Shown: positions 8,448 to 18,343 of the stretch, piece after piece
Layout of the letters: each line of letters begins with the position of its first letter
Numbering within the stretch: position 1 is the first letter of the stretch
Origin: Polystyrenella longa
GTDB taxonomy: Bacteria > Planctomycetota > Planctomycetia > Planctomycetales > Planctomycetaceae
DNA length: 64,000 nucleotides
Reading direction: 5' to 3'
NCBI RefSeq assembly: GCF_007750395.1
Contig: NZ_CP036281.1
Span: forward strand, 533,211 to 597,210
Translations under genes and position numbers: made by a program
The notes under the pieces: generated by a model
The model's database searches: none
What the model was told of the DNA's origin: nothing
Seen by the model: only the letters and a program-made list of their open reading frames with translations

Positions 8448-9203
8448 ATGGTGACTCCTCAATCTCTCACGGCCGAAGAACAAGCGACATACGAATGGCA
8501 ACTCTGGGTCCCGGACTTCGGTGAAGCGGGACAGGAAAAGCTGAAAGGGGCGACAGTCTGTGTCTCGCGCTGCGGTGGACTTGGTTCCGTCGTGGCCTAT
8601 GAACTGGCCGCAGCTGGCGTGGGAAAACTGGTGCTCGCCCACGCGGGCAATGTGAAGCCAAGTGACCTTAACCGTCAACTACTGATGACACACGACTGGT
8701 TGGGCAAACCCCGCATTGAATCGGTGGAACGGCGTCTGAAAGAGTTGAATCCGCGTCTTGAAATTGAAGCGCACGCAGAAAATCTGAGCGAAGAAAACGC
8801 GGATCGGATTCTCGGCGACGTCGACTTGATTGTCGATTGCGCTCCCTTGTTCAATGAGCGGTTCGCGATGAATCGTGTCGCTGTCGAACGGAAGATTCCG
8901 CTCGTCGAATGTGCCATGTACGATCTGGAATCGCAGATCACGACGATTCAACCCGGGGTGACTCCCTGCCTGAGGTGTCTCTATCCGGGCGATCCGCCGG
9001 TGTGGCGACGGGAATTCCCTGTCTTCGGTGCGGTATCCGGTAGCGTTGGCTGTATCGCGGCGATGGAAGCGATTAAAGTTCTGGCCGGATTCGGAGAGCC
9101 TCTATTCTCTCAGATGTTAATGTATGATCTCCGGGATATGACGTTTCATAAACGGAAAATCCAACGACGGCTCGATTGTGAATCCTGCGCATCGCTGTTC
9201 TGA
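8448..9203 (+). CDS. ThiF/MoeB/HesA-family adenylyltransferase
   Basis: An E1-like enzyme that adenylates the C-terminus of a small sulfur-carrier protein (ThiS, MoaD or similar). From ATG 8448 it has 251 residues: a Rossmann start with CGGLGS, the DLNRQ motif that positions ATP, DLIVDCAPLF around the catalytic aspartate region, and two CxxC pairs (CLRC, CESC) that would bind structural zinc. A TTG at 8349 would add 33 residues unlike the family and is less likely. No ThiS or MoaD gene is adjacent. It lies 105 bases after the SCO gene and converges with mscS. Family assignment is firm; thiamine, molybdopterin or another pathway is undecided. Confidence 0.85.
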   Translation: MVTPQSLTAEEQATYEWQLWVPDFGEAGQEKLKGATVCVSRCGGLGSVVAYELAAAGVGKLVLAHAGNVKPSDLNRQLLMTHDWLGKPRIESVERRLKELNPRLEIEAHAENLSEENADRILGDVDLIVDCAPLFNERFAMNRVAVERKIPLVECAMYDLESQITTIQPGVTPCLRCLYPGDPPVWRREFPVFGAVSGSVGCIAAMEAIKVLAGFGEPLFSQMLMYDLRDMTFHKRKIQRRLDCESCASLF

Positions 9204-9217
9204 AACGTTGATGCGTG

Positions 9218-10681
9218 TCAGCTGATTAAGTTTTCTTCAGTGTCGTTCTCAACTTCTTTCGCATGACGTTGAATCGTTTCATTGGTGTTCCGGAGATCGC
9301 CTTCTGCGTCGGTGGAGGCCGCTTTGTCCGCTTCGTCGATGCAAAGAGAAGCCGCATCCGGCTTGCCTGTCTTCGTGGCTTCTTCCTGGCTCAATTCTGC
9401 CGCTGATTCCTTGCTGTGAGACTCTTTTACCATCACGACGGGAACTCCGTTGGGGAAGACCACTTCCCGCGCTTCGTCGGGCATGCTGATCTTCGCTTCG
9501 GTCAGTGCTGTCTTGGTCTGCCGCATTAAGGCGCTACACACCGAGGGAGCGTCGAACCGTTCGCCGTCGAGCCAAAAACTGACATTCAGATTAACTGTCG
9601 AAGCACCGAGTGATTCCACTAACACCAGCGGAGCGGGGTCTTCGAGAACCGTTTCGTGTCCGGTCAGAACTCTCAAGATTGCCTGTTGAGCCTTGGTAAC
9701 AGAATCGTCGTAACCAATTCCAATCACAAATTCCTTACGAATACGAGGGGACGAGGAATAATTGATTACGATCGATTTGTAGACGGTACTGTTTGGAATC
9801 TGAACGTGGTTTCCCTCAACCGTTAGCAGTAATGTTCCCCGGGTGGTGACGCGGCGGACGAACCCTTCATGTCCTTCCAGTTCAATCAGGTCGCCCACAT
9901 TAAAAGGCCGGTTCAGACTGATTAACACACTCGCCAGATAGTTTTCAGCAATGTCACGAAAGGCAAACCCGATCGCCAGACCAATCAATCCCGTTCCTCC
10001 CAGAACGGTCACCGCCAGACGGCTTAGTCCGGACACTTTCAGAGCGATGTAGATACCAATCAACATGATCAGCACTCCAACGATGCTACCCACAACCTGC
10101 TGGATCAATTGACTGTCGATGCGTCGGGCGGTGAGACGTCTGGATAGTCGGGCAGTCAACTTGGCGATGACATAAGCGAGAATGATGACCATCACGCCTA
10201 CGATCAGCAGGGGGAGTAAATGCACAAAGTCTCGCCCGAGTTGCTTCAGTTGGACAATCGCCGGTTGGATATCCCAGATCGGTCGACCTTGGACTTTCAG
10301 TTGGTTGACCACAGCAACGACGTCAGATGTCCGTTGCGCAACACGTTCGGCCCATTCTCGATGAGGGTCACTGTCAGCGATACCTTTCAGGATGACAATG
10401 CCTTCATCCGTCTCGACCTCTACCGACTCGAACCACCCTGAGGCGTTATAGATTCGTTGCAGTCGACCGGAAATGTCTTCGTCAATCGCGACCGGGTTCA
10501 CTTCGACCTTATCAGGAGTGTCGATCTCCTTTTCCTCTTCGGTAACGATCACGGCATCGTCGTCTGCGGACTCCTGGAAATTAGCGAAGACAGCGGATGA
10601 GGAGATGCCGGCGAAGAGACTTAGGAAGAGTAAGAGATGAACGATACCATAAAATCGAGACTGGTTGATTTGCAGATGCAT
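9218..10681 (-). CDS. MscS-family mechanosensitive channel with BON domain
   Basis: A 487-residue inner-membrane channel that releases solutes on hypoosmotic shock. It begins with a signal peptide (about 1-33), an acidic stretch, and a BON-like domain (about 70-125, with EGIVILKGIADS). Then come membrane helices from about 150, the pore helix region GTGLIGLAIGFAFRD near 233, and the beta domain with NRPFNVGDLIELEGHEGFV, which is the MscS signature. The C-terminal 60 residues are hydrophilic and low complexity. The start is ATG at 10681. It converges with the ThiF-like gene, 14 bases apart. BON-MscS architectures are known. Confidence 0.9.
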   Translation of the reverse strand: MHLQINQSRFYGIVHLLLFLSLFAGISSSAVFANFQESADDDAVIVTEEEKEIDTPDKVEVNPVAIDEDISGRLQRIYNASGWFESVEVETDEGIVILKGIADSDPHREWAERVAQRTSDVVAVVNQLKVQGRPIWDIQPAIVQLKQLGRDFVHLLPLLIVGVMVIILAYVIAKLTARLSRRLTARRIDSQLIQQVVGSIVGVLIMLIGIYIALKVSGLSRLAVTVLGGTGLIGLAIGFAFRDIAENYLASVLISLNRPFNVGDLIELEGHEGFVRRVTTRGTLLLTVEGNHVQIPNSTVYKSIVINYSSSPRIRKEFVIGIGYDDSVTKAQQAILRVLTGHETVLEDPAPLVLVESLGASTVNLNVSFWLDGERFDAPSVCSALMRQTKTALTEAKISMPDEAREVVFPNGVPVVMVKESHSKESAAELSQEEATKTGKPDAASLCIDEADKAASTDAEGDLRNTNETIQRHAKEVENDTEENLIS

Positions 10682-11081
10682 GCTGGCTGAATGCCCTTCG
10701 ATTTATTGCGAGAAGTGGACGGCAGGTCTGGTGAATAGGAAATGCAATTAACCGTTAGCGGTGTAAGCCATCCGGCTGATCTCATGAGGTTCTATTCCTG
10801 ATGGATAGGATTCGCTGACGGGTCTGGCCTGTAGATTTTTTGCTTCGGAGGGTCTTATTGTAAATCTTACAGTTGTCCAGCTTCTTTTTCTTCTACTGTT
10901 TAACGGGAAATGAAGTAAAAACGGGTGGCGCTTTCTGGAAAAACAAAGCTATTGACCCACTTTCAAGCCAATCCTATACTCCGCGCCGAATTACTGTGGA
11001 GGAAGGTCCCGAATAGGACTGGTGGCTGTCACAAGTCTCTGTTTCCTGTTCTCAATCCGATTCCGCGCTCTCTCGATTGAT
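10682..11081. other. Intergenic region between divergent genes
   Basis: About 400 bases between mscS (-) and the HExxH protein (+). It must contain promoters for both, but I see no convincing -35/-10 pair, RNA fold or repeat. An open frame with a GTG at 11022 reads into the next gene. Confidence 0.5.
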
Positions 11082-11888
11082 ATGACTTCTCTGATGCAGA
11101 TTGGCAACTCCGTTTTGATCGCCCTGATGCGTGCTCTGTTTCTAATGGCCTGTTTACTACTTGGTCCAAACATGGTTCAAGCAGCCGGCGATTGGATTGA
11201 GATCTGTGAAGGAGATGCCTTCATCTGTCGTTCTGAAGTCAAGGTAGGTCAAACTGAACTACCGGCGATGTTAAAGATCTTGCGAAGTGAAATCGAGCAG
11301 AAGTTAGGTCTGGAAAGCAGTGACGAGTTGCTGGAACTGTATTTGTTTCGGAATCGTCGCAACTTTGTGGAGTATGTCTCCCAGCGGATTCCGGAAGGAG
11401 CTTCCCGGCAGGCTCTGTATGTTAAAGGAGAAGATCGGTCACGAATTTACATCTATAACCATCTGGCAGTTCGAGATGATATTCGGCATGAATGTACGCA
11501 TGCCATTTTACATCATTCTCTACCGTATCTGCCGTTGTGGATGGATGAAGGTCTGGCTGAATATTTTGAGGTGGAACACCAGATGCGATCGACAGGGAAT
11601 TCGCACCTGGGAGAGATGCGGTTTTCCATGTTCTTTCGGCATAAACCAAACATGCGAGAACTGGAGCAACTTAATTCACTTACGGAAATGGATAAAAGTG
11701 ATTACCGAGATTCCTGGGCATGGATTCATTTTTTGATTCACGAATCCGAGGAATCCCGGCAATTACTTTTAGAATACCTGAAGGAAATTCGAGAGGGAGA
11801 ACCTCCGGGACCTTTCAGCGTGATTCTGTATCGGGCGATGCCCAATGCAGATGAAAGATTAAAACGACACATTAAAAGCTGGAAGTAA
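11082..11888 (+). CDS. Secreted HExxH metallopeptidase-like protein
   Basis: A probable exported zinc peptidase of the gluzincin/peptidase-MA kind (DUF1570-like). From ATG 11082 the 268 residues begin with a long signal peptide ending near ...MVQAA-GDW. The zinc motif is HECTH at 136-140, and Glu156 or Glu160 in DEGLAEYFE could be the third ligand. All residues needed for catalysis appear present. A GTG at 11022 would extend it by 20 residues; it has GGAGG upstream but at a poor distance of about 17. The substrate is unknown. Confidence 0.65.
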   Translation: MTSLMQIGNSVLIALMRALFLMACLLLGPNMVQAAGDWIEICEGDAFICRSEVKVGQTELPAMLKILRSEIEQKLGLESSDELLELYLFRNRRNFVEYVSQRIPEGASRQALYVKGEDRSRIYIYNHLAVRDDIRHECTHAILHHSLPYLPLWMDEGLAEYFEVEHQMRSTGNSHLGEMRFSMFFRHKPNMRELEQLNSLTEMDKSDYRDSWAWIHFLIHESEESRQLLLEYLKEIREGEPPGPFSVILYRAMPNADERLKRHIKSWK

Positions 11889-11902
11889 GGCAAAATCTAG
11901 AG

Positions 11903-11950
11903 AGAGCGAATTGCTCTGTCGGAAAGCTGCCGACTTTCGAGTTTCTATTT
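11903..11950 (+). terminator. Possible terminator: two tandem hairpins and T-rich tail
   Basis: Just after the stop of the HExxH gene are AGAGC-GAATT-GCTCT (11903-11917) and, directly abutting, GTCGG-AAAGCTG-CCGAC (11918-11934), then a T-rich run broken by C, G and A. The tail is weak for a classic intrinsic terminator. Confidence 0.45.
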
Positions 11951-12079
11951 TGAAACAACGGTCATAGGGAAGTGACCGAGTTAACCGGGAAATGTGGTTC
12001 AGAAACAGTTGTTTTTGAATCACTCAAATTTCTTCCCGGTTATGAAGTCTTTTTTCGACGTGAAAACAGGGAGAAAATT

Positions 12080-12706
12080 ATGAAGGGATTACGTTTCCTA
12101 AAGGAAGCGGCCTATGGTCTGGCTTGTCTGGGACTACTCGTTCCACAAGCTGGCGTGTCGGCAGCGACCCCCAAACAGGAAGTCAAAGCCGAACGATTCA
12201 TGAATGGCCCAACCGCCGTTGATGTTGTGCTTGGCAAAGATGGAACTGTGATTGGGAAAGTTGTTGACGGACAAGGTAAACTTGTTGAAGGTGCTGCTGT
12301 AACGATCACCAAAGGCGAAAAAGAAGTGGTGAAAACCGTTTCTAACGCTAAAGGCCTGTTCGGTGCTCGCAACATGACTGCCGGTACTTACAAAATTACC
12401 GCTGGTCAGGGAAGCCGTCAGTTCCGCCTCTGGTCTGCACAGACTGCACCTCCAAAAGCAATGGCTAAAGCCATTCTTGTCAGTGATAACCAAATCGTTC
12501 GTGGCCAGCCGGTCATGGGCGGAATCGACATCATTACTGGTGTTCTGTTGGCAACGACGATCACGGGAACAACTTTCGCGATCATCAATAACAACGACAT
12601 CAACGATCTCGAAGACAACATGGACGCTCAGAATGCTGCTTTGAACGGCCGTATTGATGATTTGGAAAACCAGTTGGAAGAAATTGAAGCCATCGTGACG
12701 AACTAA
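12080..12706 (+). CDS. Secreted protein with carboxypeptidase-regulatory-like domain
   Basis: 208 residues from ATG 12080, which has GGGAG 7 bases upstream. Residues 1-28 form a signal peptide (cleavage near VSAAT). Residues about 50-115 form one CarboxypepD_reg-like beta-sandwich (GTVIGKVVDGQGKLVEGAAV and the GTYKITAG strand). A hydrophobic stretch (about 150-167) follows, then a C-terminal coiled coil of about 35 residues starting at NNNDINDLED. The fold suggests a structural or envelope-associated role rather than catalysis. It is monocistronic, with a strong terminator after it. Confidence 0.7.
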   Translation: MKGLRFLKEAAYGLACLGLLVPQAGVSAATPKQEVKAERFMNGPTAVDVVLGKDGTVIGKVVDGQGKLVEGAAVTITKGEKEVVKTVSNAKGLFGARNMTAGTYKITAGQGSRQFRLWSAQTAPPKAMAKAILVSDNQIVRGQPVMGGIDIITGVLLATTITGTTFAIINNNDINDLEDNMDAQNAALNGRIDDLENQLEEIEAIVTN

Positions 12707-12765
12707 GCTAGTTCAGCAGTCACTTTAAGATTCATTCGAATCTGTATCGATCGATGCATATTTAG

Positions 12766-12800
12766 CCGGATTGAGGAATTCTCCTCTGTCCGGTTTTTTT
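12766..12800 (+). terminator. Rho-independent terminator
   Basis: A hairpin pairs CCGGA (12766-12770) with TCCGG (12789-12793), with an inner GAGGA/TCCTC stem around an ATTC loop and one TT/TG mismatch, followed directly by seven T (12794-12800). It sits 60 bases after the preceding gene on the same strand. Confidence 0.9.
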
Positions 12801-12936
12801 ATTGCGATGCTTATAAGATCGAGATTGGTCGTCGTCCTTTAATTCTGCATGACAGGTTCAAGGTTGAGCGGACTCTTCCCATGCGAAATCGCCGCGAGCA
12901 AACATGAATACCTAGAACTATTATCAGTGTGCTGTT

Positions 12937-13752
12937 TTACGGGGTTTCAAGTTCCGTCTGGGCGCCATCGCCAGTAGCGACCAGGGACATGTTCTCGGTG
13001 ATCTCGGAGGCGAGTCGGAATTCGCCGCGACCATCTTCACGGTCTTTGTTTTCTTTCTGCACATTGATCGACCATTGCGCGATCCCAAAGGGAACATCAG
13101 GACTTCGCCAGAATTCGCCTTTGTTGCGTGTGCGGTTGGTGGGGCTTTCCGTTGTCAGGCTGCCGAGGTATTTCGTCGTCTCGAATCCGCCCGCTTTCAA
13201 GCTTAGCGAAGCCGGGCCTTCTTCCGAGATCTTGCGGTAATGGCGGAGCAGCGTAACCAATGGGTAGACTTGAAAGACGGGAGTCTCGATCTCTTCGACT
13301 TCTTCAAACAGGCTGAGTTGTCGGTAGCCTTTCACGATCGGAATGTAGTCCACAAGAATATCTTGACCATCGATAACTTTGCCGATGATGACTTCTTCCG
13401 GGATCAGGACTTTGTAGATACGGACACCGTAGCTACCCGGGTCGATCCCTGCTTCACTCGGTTTACCGGTGACCTGCTTGAACTCGATCCAGTGGCACGT
13501 TGTTTCTTCGCCCTGATACATCGCCTGTTCGGTTCCCAGCGATTTGATTGTCAGCTCGCGGATCCATTCGAGCACCAGATTCCCTTCCGCCACTCCGGAA
13601 CGGATTTCGGTCTGGTTGTAGGTTCCTTCATAGCGTGCCCAGGTTCCGTCTTCCGGAAGCGACCAGATCAAACCCTGAGCCTGAACGGAGGCGGGCACTG
13701 ACAGGATAAGCAGACAGATGAGGGCTGTTGAAATTCGATAGAACTTGGGCAT
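12937..13752 (-). CDS. Exported protein of unknown function
   Basis: 271 residues from ATG 13752, which has GGAGAA about 8 bases upstream; an upstream frame to 13875 lacks such a site. A signal peptide spans about 1-26 (ending VQAQG). The mature part is beta-rich, with LPEDGTWARYEGTY near the start and a C-terminal region of alternating polar and hydrophobic strands. I recognise no enzyme motif. The opening resembles planctomycete proteins of unknown function that begin with a WxLPxDGxWxxY stretch. It faces the 12.1 kb gene across a terminator. Confidence 0.75.
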   Translation of the reverse strand: MPKFYRISTALICLLILSVPASVQAQGLIWSLPEDGTWARYEGTYNQTEIRSGVAEGNLVLEWIRELTIKSLGTEQAMYQGEETTCHWIEFKQVTGKPSEAGIDPGSYGVRIYKVLIPEEVIIGKVIDGQDILVDYIPIVKGYRQLSLFEEVEEIETPVFQVYPLVTLLRHYRKISEEGPASLSLKAGGFETTKYLGSLTTESPTNRTRNKGEFWRSPDVPFGIAQWSINVQKENKDREDGRGEFRLASEITENMSLVATGDGAQTELETP

Positions 13753-14238
13753 CAAAAGAATTCTCCGCGACGGATGGTCATCCAGGAGGGTGTCGGCAGT
13801 TTCAATTCCGAATTCCACACCTGCTCTAATGTCCGTTTGCTTCACGGGCAACAGACGTTTCTGTTTGGAAACCAACGGGTTACGTGGCTTCCCTGAGTCG
13901 GCGGTGGGAATCGGATTTCGCGTTTCTTTAGTCTCTCACACGGATCGGGGGCTGGCAAGCTTGATCCTCCCTCTGGTCCCTAAACAGCCCGATTTTCAGG
14001 CTTAAAAGACTGTCTGGGTAAGCCCTGAGGACGGCATAGGCACTCCAAAGATGACCGTTTTCTGAAATCGGCGCACTCGTAGTCTGCGAAAACGGAGATA
14101 GAACTGGATTGTCGATGGCACGATTGACATCACTTCCTGGAGATTTCAGTATGGAAGGTGACGGTCGGAGGTACCACTTTGCTGGCCCCGATGACTCATC
14201 AACTTTATTTGATCGACCCCCAGCCTGAGCAAATTCCT
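13753..14238. other. Intergenic region between divergent exported-protein genes
   Basis: About 490 bases with no gene I can support. Frames crossing it on either strand are N-terminal extensions of the flanking genes without protein-like composition. No tRNA, repeat or obvious regulatory fold was seen. Confidence 0.5.
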
Positions 14239-15462
14239 ATGAACTATCTGTTGCGTACCTCCCTTCTGTTTTTACTCTCCGGTATTTTTATCCTGAGTAC
14301 GTCTTCCTCGATGATTCAGGCGGAGGATTTGCTGCCGGGAAGTCGACCGGTGATTGAAGCTCGGAACTATAAATCGTTACAAGCGGCGATCGATGCCCTG
14401 CCTGAAGAAGGGGGACTGGTCCAATTACCGCCTGGTAAGTTTGAGATTATCGAACCTTTGAGGCTGACCCGTGGCGAAGTGACCATCCAAGGTGTCGGTG
14501 CGGCGAGTTGGATCCATAACACGAATCAGGAGGGCAAACCGGCATTCGTTATCGAACGAGCGGACAAGAAAAAAGTTCCCTCGAAAGAGCGATTGTGGCG
14601 AGTGATGCTCAGCAATTTTAGAATTACCGGAACCGAAAAATCCGGGCATGGAATTGAAGCGAACTGGATTCAGGAACTGTTCCTGCAGGGAGTCACTGTC
14701 AGCGAACATGGTGGAGATGGTCTCCATCTATATTTCTGCGAAGAGGACGCCCGCATTTCCGATTGTCTGATAACCTATAACAAACAGAATGGAATTTTCG
14801 GCGAGGGGCTCCACGACACCGTCGTCTCCGCCAATCATTTCGAAGAGAACCAGGATGCACTTCGCTTTATCGATGGCTACAACCTGTGCATGACGGGGAA
14901 CAATATCGATGACCATCTGCGTCATGGCGTGATCGTGGAGAACACCTATGGCTCGGTGATCTCCGGCAACATGATCGAAGAATGTATGCAGGGAACCGGA
15001 GTCATACTGGATCGCGATTGTTACGGCATTACGGTCAGTTCGAACGTGATTGCTCACAACGGTATCGGGGTCGATCTGAAAGACGCGCATGGTTGTGCGG
15101 TGTCGGCGAATACCTTTACGGTAAATCTGGAGGATGGACTGAAGATTGGTCCGGACAGTGGACGGATCACGGTGACGGGGAACAGTTTTGGAAATGACTA
15201 CCAGGGCGACGGCCAGTATCGTCGACGTAAGAACGATTTGAAGACCGGAGGGATTGTTTTGGAAGGGACGTCGAACAATGTCATCTCCGGCAATCAGTTC
15301 TCTGCCAAATCAGCAAAAGCGATTACCGTATCAGGCGAAGAAAACCGACAGAACCTCATCAGCAATAATCTGTTTACCGCCATCGAAAGCGAACATGCGA
15401 AGTCGTCCGAATCGTTACTGGAAAACAATCTGTCGACCGACGGAGAGAAACCTCTGGAATAA
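14239..15462 (+). CDS. Secreted right-handed parallel beta-helix protein
   Basis: 407 residues from ATG 14239. A signal peptide (about 1-30, cleavage near IQAED) leads into a pectate-lyase-like beta helix. The opening YKSLQAAIDALPEEGGLVQLPPGKFEI is typical of the N-cap of such proteins. Successive coils repeat the pattern NxIxxNxxxGI (NHFEENQDALRF, NVIAHNGIGVDL, NQFSAKSAKAITV), as in NosD/PbH1 repeats. Such proteins are often polysaccharide lyases or hydrolases, but I cannot assign catalytic residues. It converges with phoU. Confidence 0.82.
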   Translation: MNYLLRTSLLFLLSGIFILSTSSSMIQAEDLLPGSRPVIEARNYKSLQAAIDALPEEGGLVQLPPGKFEIIEPLRLTRGEVTIQGVGAASWIHNTNQEGKPAFVIERADKKKVPSKERLWRVMLSNFRITGTEKSGHGIEANWIQELFLQGVTVSEHGGDGLHLYFCEEDARISDCLITYNKQNGIFGEGLHDTVVSANHFEENQDALRFIDGYNLCMTGNNIDDHLRHGVIVENTYGSVISGNMIEECMQGTGVILDRDCYGITVSSNVIAHNGIGVDLKDAHGCAVSANTFTVNLEDGLKIGPDSGRITVTGNSFGNDYQGDGQYRRRKNDLKTGGIVLEGTSNNVISGNQFSAKSAKAITVSGEENRQNLISNNLFTAIESEHAKSSESLLENNLSTDGEKPLE

Positions 15463-15488
15463 ATCGCCCATAAATCGCGTTCAGCGAA

Positions 15489-16169
15489 TTAAGGAGTGAT
15501 ATCCCCTTTTTTGAGATGGGTCCGGTGGCGAATGATTTCGCCTTCGACGAGATAAACGACATCTTCCGCGATGTTCGTCGCATGATCAGCGACGCGTTCC
15601 ACGTGACGTGAAGCAGAGAAGAGGTGCAGGGCGGACTCGATGCAAGAGGGGTTCGCCTGCATCTGCGCGCTGAGCTCATTAATGATGAGGCGATTCAGTT
15701 CGTCGATACCATCGTCGTCATCGCAAACTCGTCGAGCCATGTTGCTGTCGAGTTGTACGTAGGCGTTAATGCTTCGGTGAAGCATCTCTACAGAGGACCG
15801 AACCATGACCTGCAAACGGTCTGGAACGACAATTGCCGGTCCATTGATCAGGCTACAGGCTCGTTCGGCAATATGTACACCCAGGTCCGCGACGCGTTCC
15901 AGTTCGGCGGTAATTTTCAGTACGGTCGTGAGACGTCGGAGGTCTATCGCGACTGGTTGATGCAGGGCCAGAACTTTGAGGCAGTTTTCTTCCAGTCGAA
16001 CATCCCAGCGATCAATGATATCATCTTTCGCAGCGAGTTCTGCCGCTTTTTCGTAGCTTGGTTCGGAAAGAGTGTCGACCGACAGGTGGATCATCTCCTC
16101 GACCATCGATGACATAGTCAGCAGGTCGTGGTGGAGCTGTTCCAAGTCTCTCATCAGATGAAGACTCAT
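15489..16169 (-). CDS. phoU: Phosphate-specific transport regulator PhoU
   Basis: 226 residues comprising two three-helix-bundle PhoU repeats (about 10-110 and 115-215). The characteristic acidic/histidine motifs are near residue 88 (ELERVADLGVHIAERA) and near 193 (HVERVADHATNIAEDVVYL). PhoU links PstSCAB to PhoR signalling and restrains phosphate uptake. It is the last gene of the pst operon, 140 bases after pstB. No phoB or phoR lies in the window. Confidence 0.95.
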   Translation of the reverse strand: MSLHLMRDLEQLHHDLLTMSSMVEEMIHLSVDTLSEPSYEKAAELAAKDDIIDRWDVRLEENCLKVLALHQPVAIDLRRLTTVLKITAELERVADLGVHIAERACSLINGPAIVVPDRLQVMVRSSVEMLHRSINAYVQLDSNMARRVCDDDDGIDELNRLIINELSAQMQANPSCIESALHLFSASRHVERVADHATNIAEDVVYLVEGEIIRHRTHLKKGDITP

Positions 16170-16309
16170 GTTATACGGCTTTCTGCGGATCTAGAATGAT
16201 AGACCAGGCGAAACTTCGTAGAGGCATCGACTGCGATCGTAGGATGATATTTGAAATGAAATGAAGTGAAGTGACTTGCAAGGTCGCGTGTCGAGATGGG
16301 CTTTAAGAA

Positions 16310-17215
16310 TTATCCGAACCGGCCGGTGATATAGTCTTCGGTTTTCTTTTCTTTCGGGTTGGTGAAGAGCTGCTCTGTTTCACCGACTTCGATCAGGTTG
16401 CCTTCAAAGAAGAAGGCGGTTTCGTCGCTGATACGGGCGGCCTGCTGCATGTTGTGAGTCACAATCACAATCGTATAGTTCTGCTTGAGTTCGAAGATTA
16501 AGTCTTCGATTCGGGCTGTCGACGCGGGGTCGAGAGCGGAAGCCGGTTCGTCCATCAACAGGACATCAGGATTCGTTGCGAGCGCGCGGGCAATACAGAG
16601 CCGCTGCTGCTGACCACCAGAGAGAGCCAGCGCGGAATCGTTCAGGCGATCTTTGACTTCTTTCCAGAGCGCGGCTCGTTCCAGAGACTGTTCCACGATT
16701 TCCTTGAGGATATTTTTGTTTCGCTGGCCCGCAATTCGGGGACCGTAAGCGACGTTATCAAAAATCGATTTGGGGAAAGGAATCGACTTTTGAAACACCA
16801 TGCCGACTTTCTTGCGGAGGGCGACGACATCGATTTGAGGAGCATAAATGTCGATGCCCTCAACGAGTACTTTACCTTCCAATCGAACGTCTTCAATGAT
16901 GTCGTTCATTCGGTTAAGCGTTCGCAGATAGGTGCTTTTACCACAACCGGAAGGTCCAATCAGAGCCATCACTGATCGGGGAGGAACCTGAAGTGAAACA
17001 TCAAACAGGGCCTGTGATTCTCCATAGAAGAAATCGAGATTACAGGATTCGATCATCGGTCTTGTCTTCAGGGGGGACGGGGTGATGTCCTCAGTCGGCA
17101 GTGTCTTTTTCCGATTCACGATTTGAGTAAATCCTTGCAGAGTGGTTGCCATCATTGCTCCAGTAGGTTCGGAACCTTGTTTAGGATTGACGCCTTCAGG
17201 ATGGTTCGTCTTCAC
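16310..17215 (-). CDS. pstB: Phosphate ABC transporter ATP-binding protein
   Basis: ATPase of the high-affinity phosphate importer. Walker [10 protein letters not shown], the signature LSGGQQQRL and Walker [14 protein letters not shown] are present, with the PstB-typical TLNRMNDI after Walker A. At 301 residues it carries about 53 more at the N-terminus than the roughly 250-residue family core, which begins at Met54 (position 17056). Either the long form is real or translation starts internally at Met21, Met22 or Met54. Confidence 0.95.
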   Translation of the reverse strand: MKTNHPEGVNPKQGSEPTGAMMATTLQGFTQIVNRKKTLPTEDITPSPLKTRPMIESCNLDFFYGESQALFDVSLQVPPRSVMALIGPSGCGKSTYLRTLNRMNDIIEDVRLEGKVLVEGIDIYAPQIDVVALRKKVGMVFQKSIPFPKSIFDNVAYGPRIAGQRNKNILKEIVEQSLERAALWKEVKDRLNDSALALSGGQQQRLCIARALATNPDVLLMDEPASALDPASTARIEDLIFELKQNYTIVIVTHNMQQAARISDETAFFFEGNLIEVGETEQLFTNPKEKKTEDYITGRFG

Positions 17216-17341
17216 ATCAATTCATTCTCAGGAATTATTCTGAGTTTAGCGCCCTGTTTGTTGTTAATATTTAATGAATAATAAAGTGACTCATAATTCG
17301 GGCGATAAGACTGTTTTGATTTTGGTTACGAGAGCAACACC

Positions 17342-18343
17342 CTACCAGCGGGCTCGTTTGGAATATCGGTTGCGGATAGAGATGGCGACTCCATTCAACG
17401 CGAGTAGGACGATCAGCAGCACCAGAATCCCAGCTGCTGAGACGTACTGGTATTCTTCTTTTGGTCGGGAAACCCAGTTGAAAATTAAAATTGGTAATGT
17501 CGTAAAACTGTCGAACGGGGCATCCATTACCCCCTGTGGGTCTGTCACAAGTTGGGCCGGTGAGTCGATGTTCCCCGGAGTCGCTGCGACGAAGACCAAG
17601 GCTCCCATCATCAGAATAGGAGCCGTTTCGCCGATTGCTCGTGAAATCGAGAGAATCATCCCGGTTAATATGCCGGGTAAGGCGGCGGGTAAAACCTGAT
17701 CGCGGATGGTTTGCCAACGGGTGGCTCCCAGTGCCACTGATGCATGACGGATTGAACTGGGCACAGATCGCAGCGCTTCCTGCGAGGCGACAATCACCAC
17801 CGGCAGAATGAGCAGACTGAGCGTCAACGCTCCCGAGAGAACGCTTGGACCGAAAGGAAGAGGGACACGGAGTTCCGCAATTCCCAGCGGAAATACAAGA
17901 GTCTTAGGATTCACTCGGAAGAAGTCGAACATCTGTACGAAGACGGACAGTCCCAGAATCCCATAGACAATTGAAGGGACCCCAGCGAGGTTTGCCAGGT
18001 TGATTTGAATGATCCGGGTCAAGCGACTTTTGCTAGCATATTCTTCCAGGTAGACCGCCGCACCTACTCCGACGGGAATGGAGAAAAGGGTCGTTAGCAG
18101 AATGAGCCAGAAACTGCCCCATAACCCCGCTTTGATTCCCGCGACTGCCGGCATCCGGGAGTCATAACTCGTCAGGAAATCCCAAGTGAGCCAGGAACCT
18201 CCCTGCCAGAGGATCGTTCCGAGCATGACAATCAGAGCGGCGAAACTAAACCAAGTGGACAGAAAGCAGATTGTCGCGAAGACTTTGCCGAGACGATGGC
18301 GTGCAGCCAGTTGGCTGTCGAACATTTGGTTTGGATTACTCAT
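17342..18343 (-). CDS. pstA: Phosphate ABC transporter permease PstA
   Basis: Membrane subunit of the phosphate importer, 333 residues with about six helices. The permease EAA-type loop is visible near residue 195 ([32 protein letters not shown]), along with the PstA motif [12 protein letters not shown]. It overlaps pstC by 4 bases, so the two permeases are coupled. A 126-base gap separates it from pstB. Confidence 0.95.
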   Translation of the reverse strand: MSNPNQMFDSQLAARHRLGKVFATICFLSTWFSFAALIVMLGTILWQGGSWLTWDFLTSYDSRMPAVAGIKAGLWGSFWLILLTTLFSIPVGVGAAVYLEEYASKSRLTRIIQINLANLAGVPSIVYGILGLSVFVQMFDFFRVNPKTLVFPLGIAELRVPLPFGPSVLSGALTLSLLILPVVIVASQEALRSVPSSIRHASVALGATRWQTIRDQVLPAALPGILTGMILSISRAIGETAPILMMGALVFVAATPGNIDSPAQLVTDPQGVMDAPFDSFTTLPILIFNWVSRPKEEYQYVSAAGILVLLIVLLALNGVAISIRNRYSKRARW

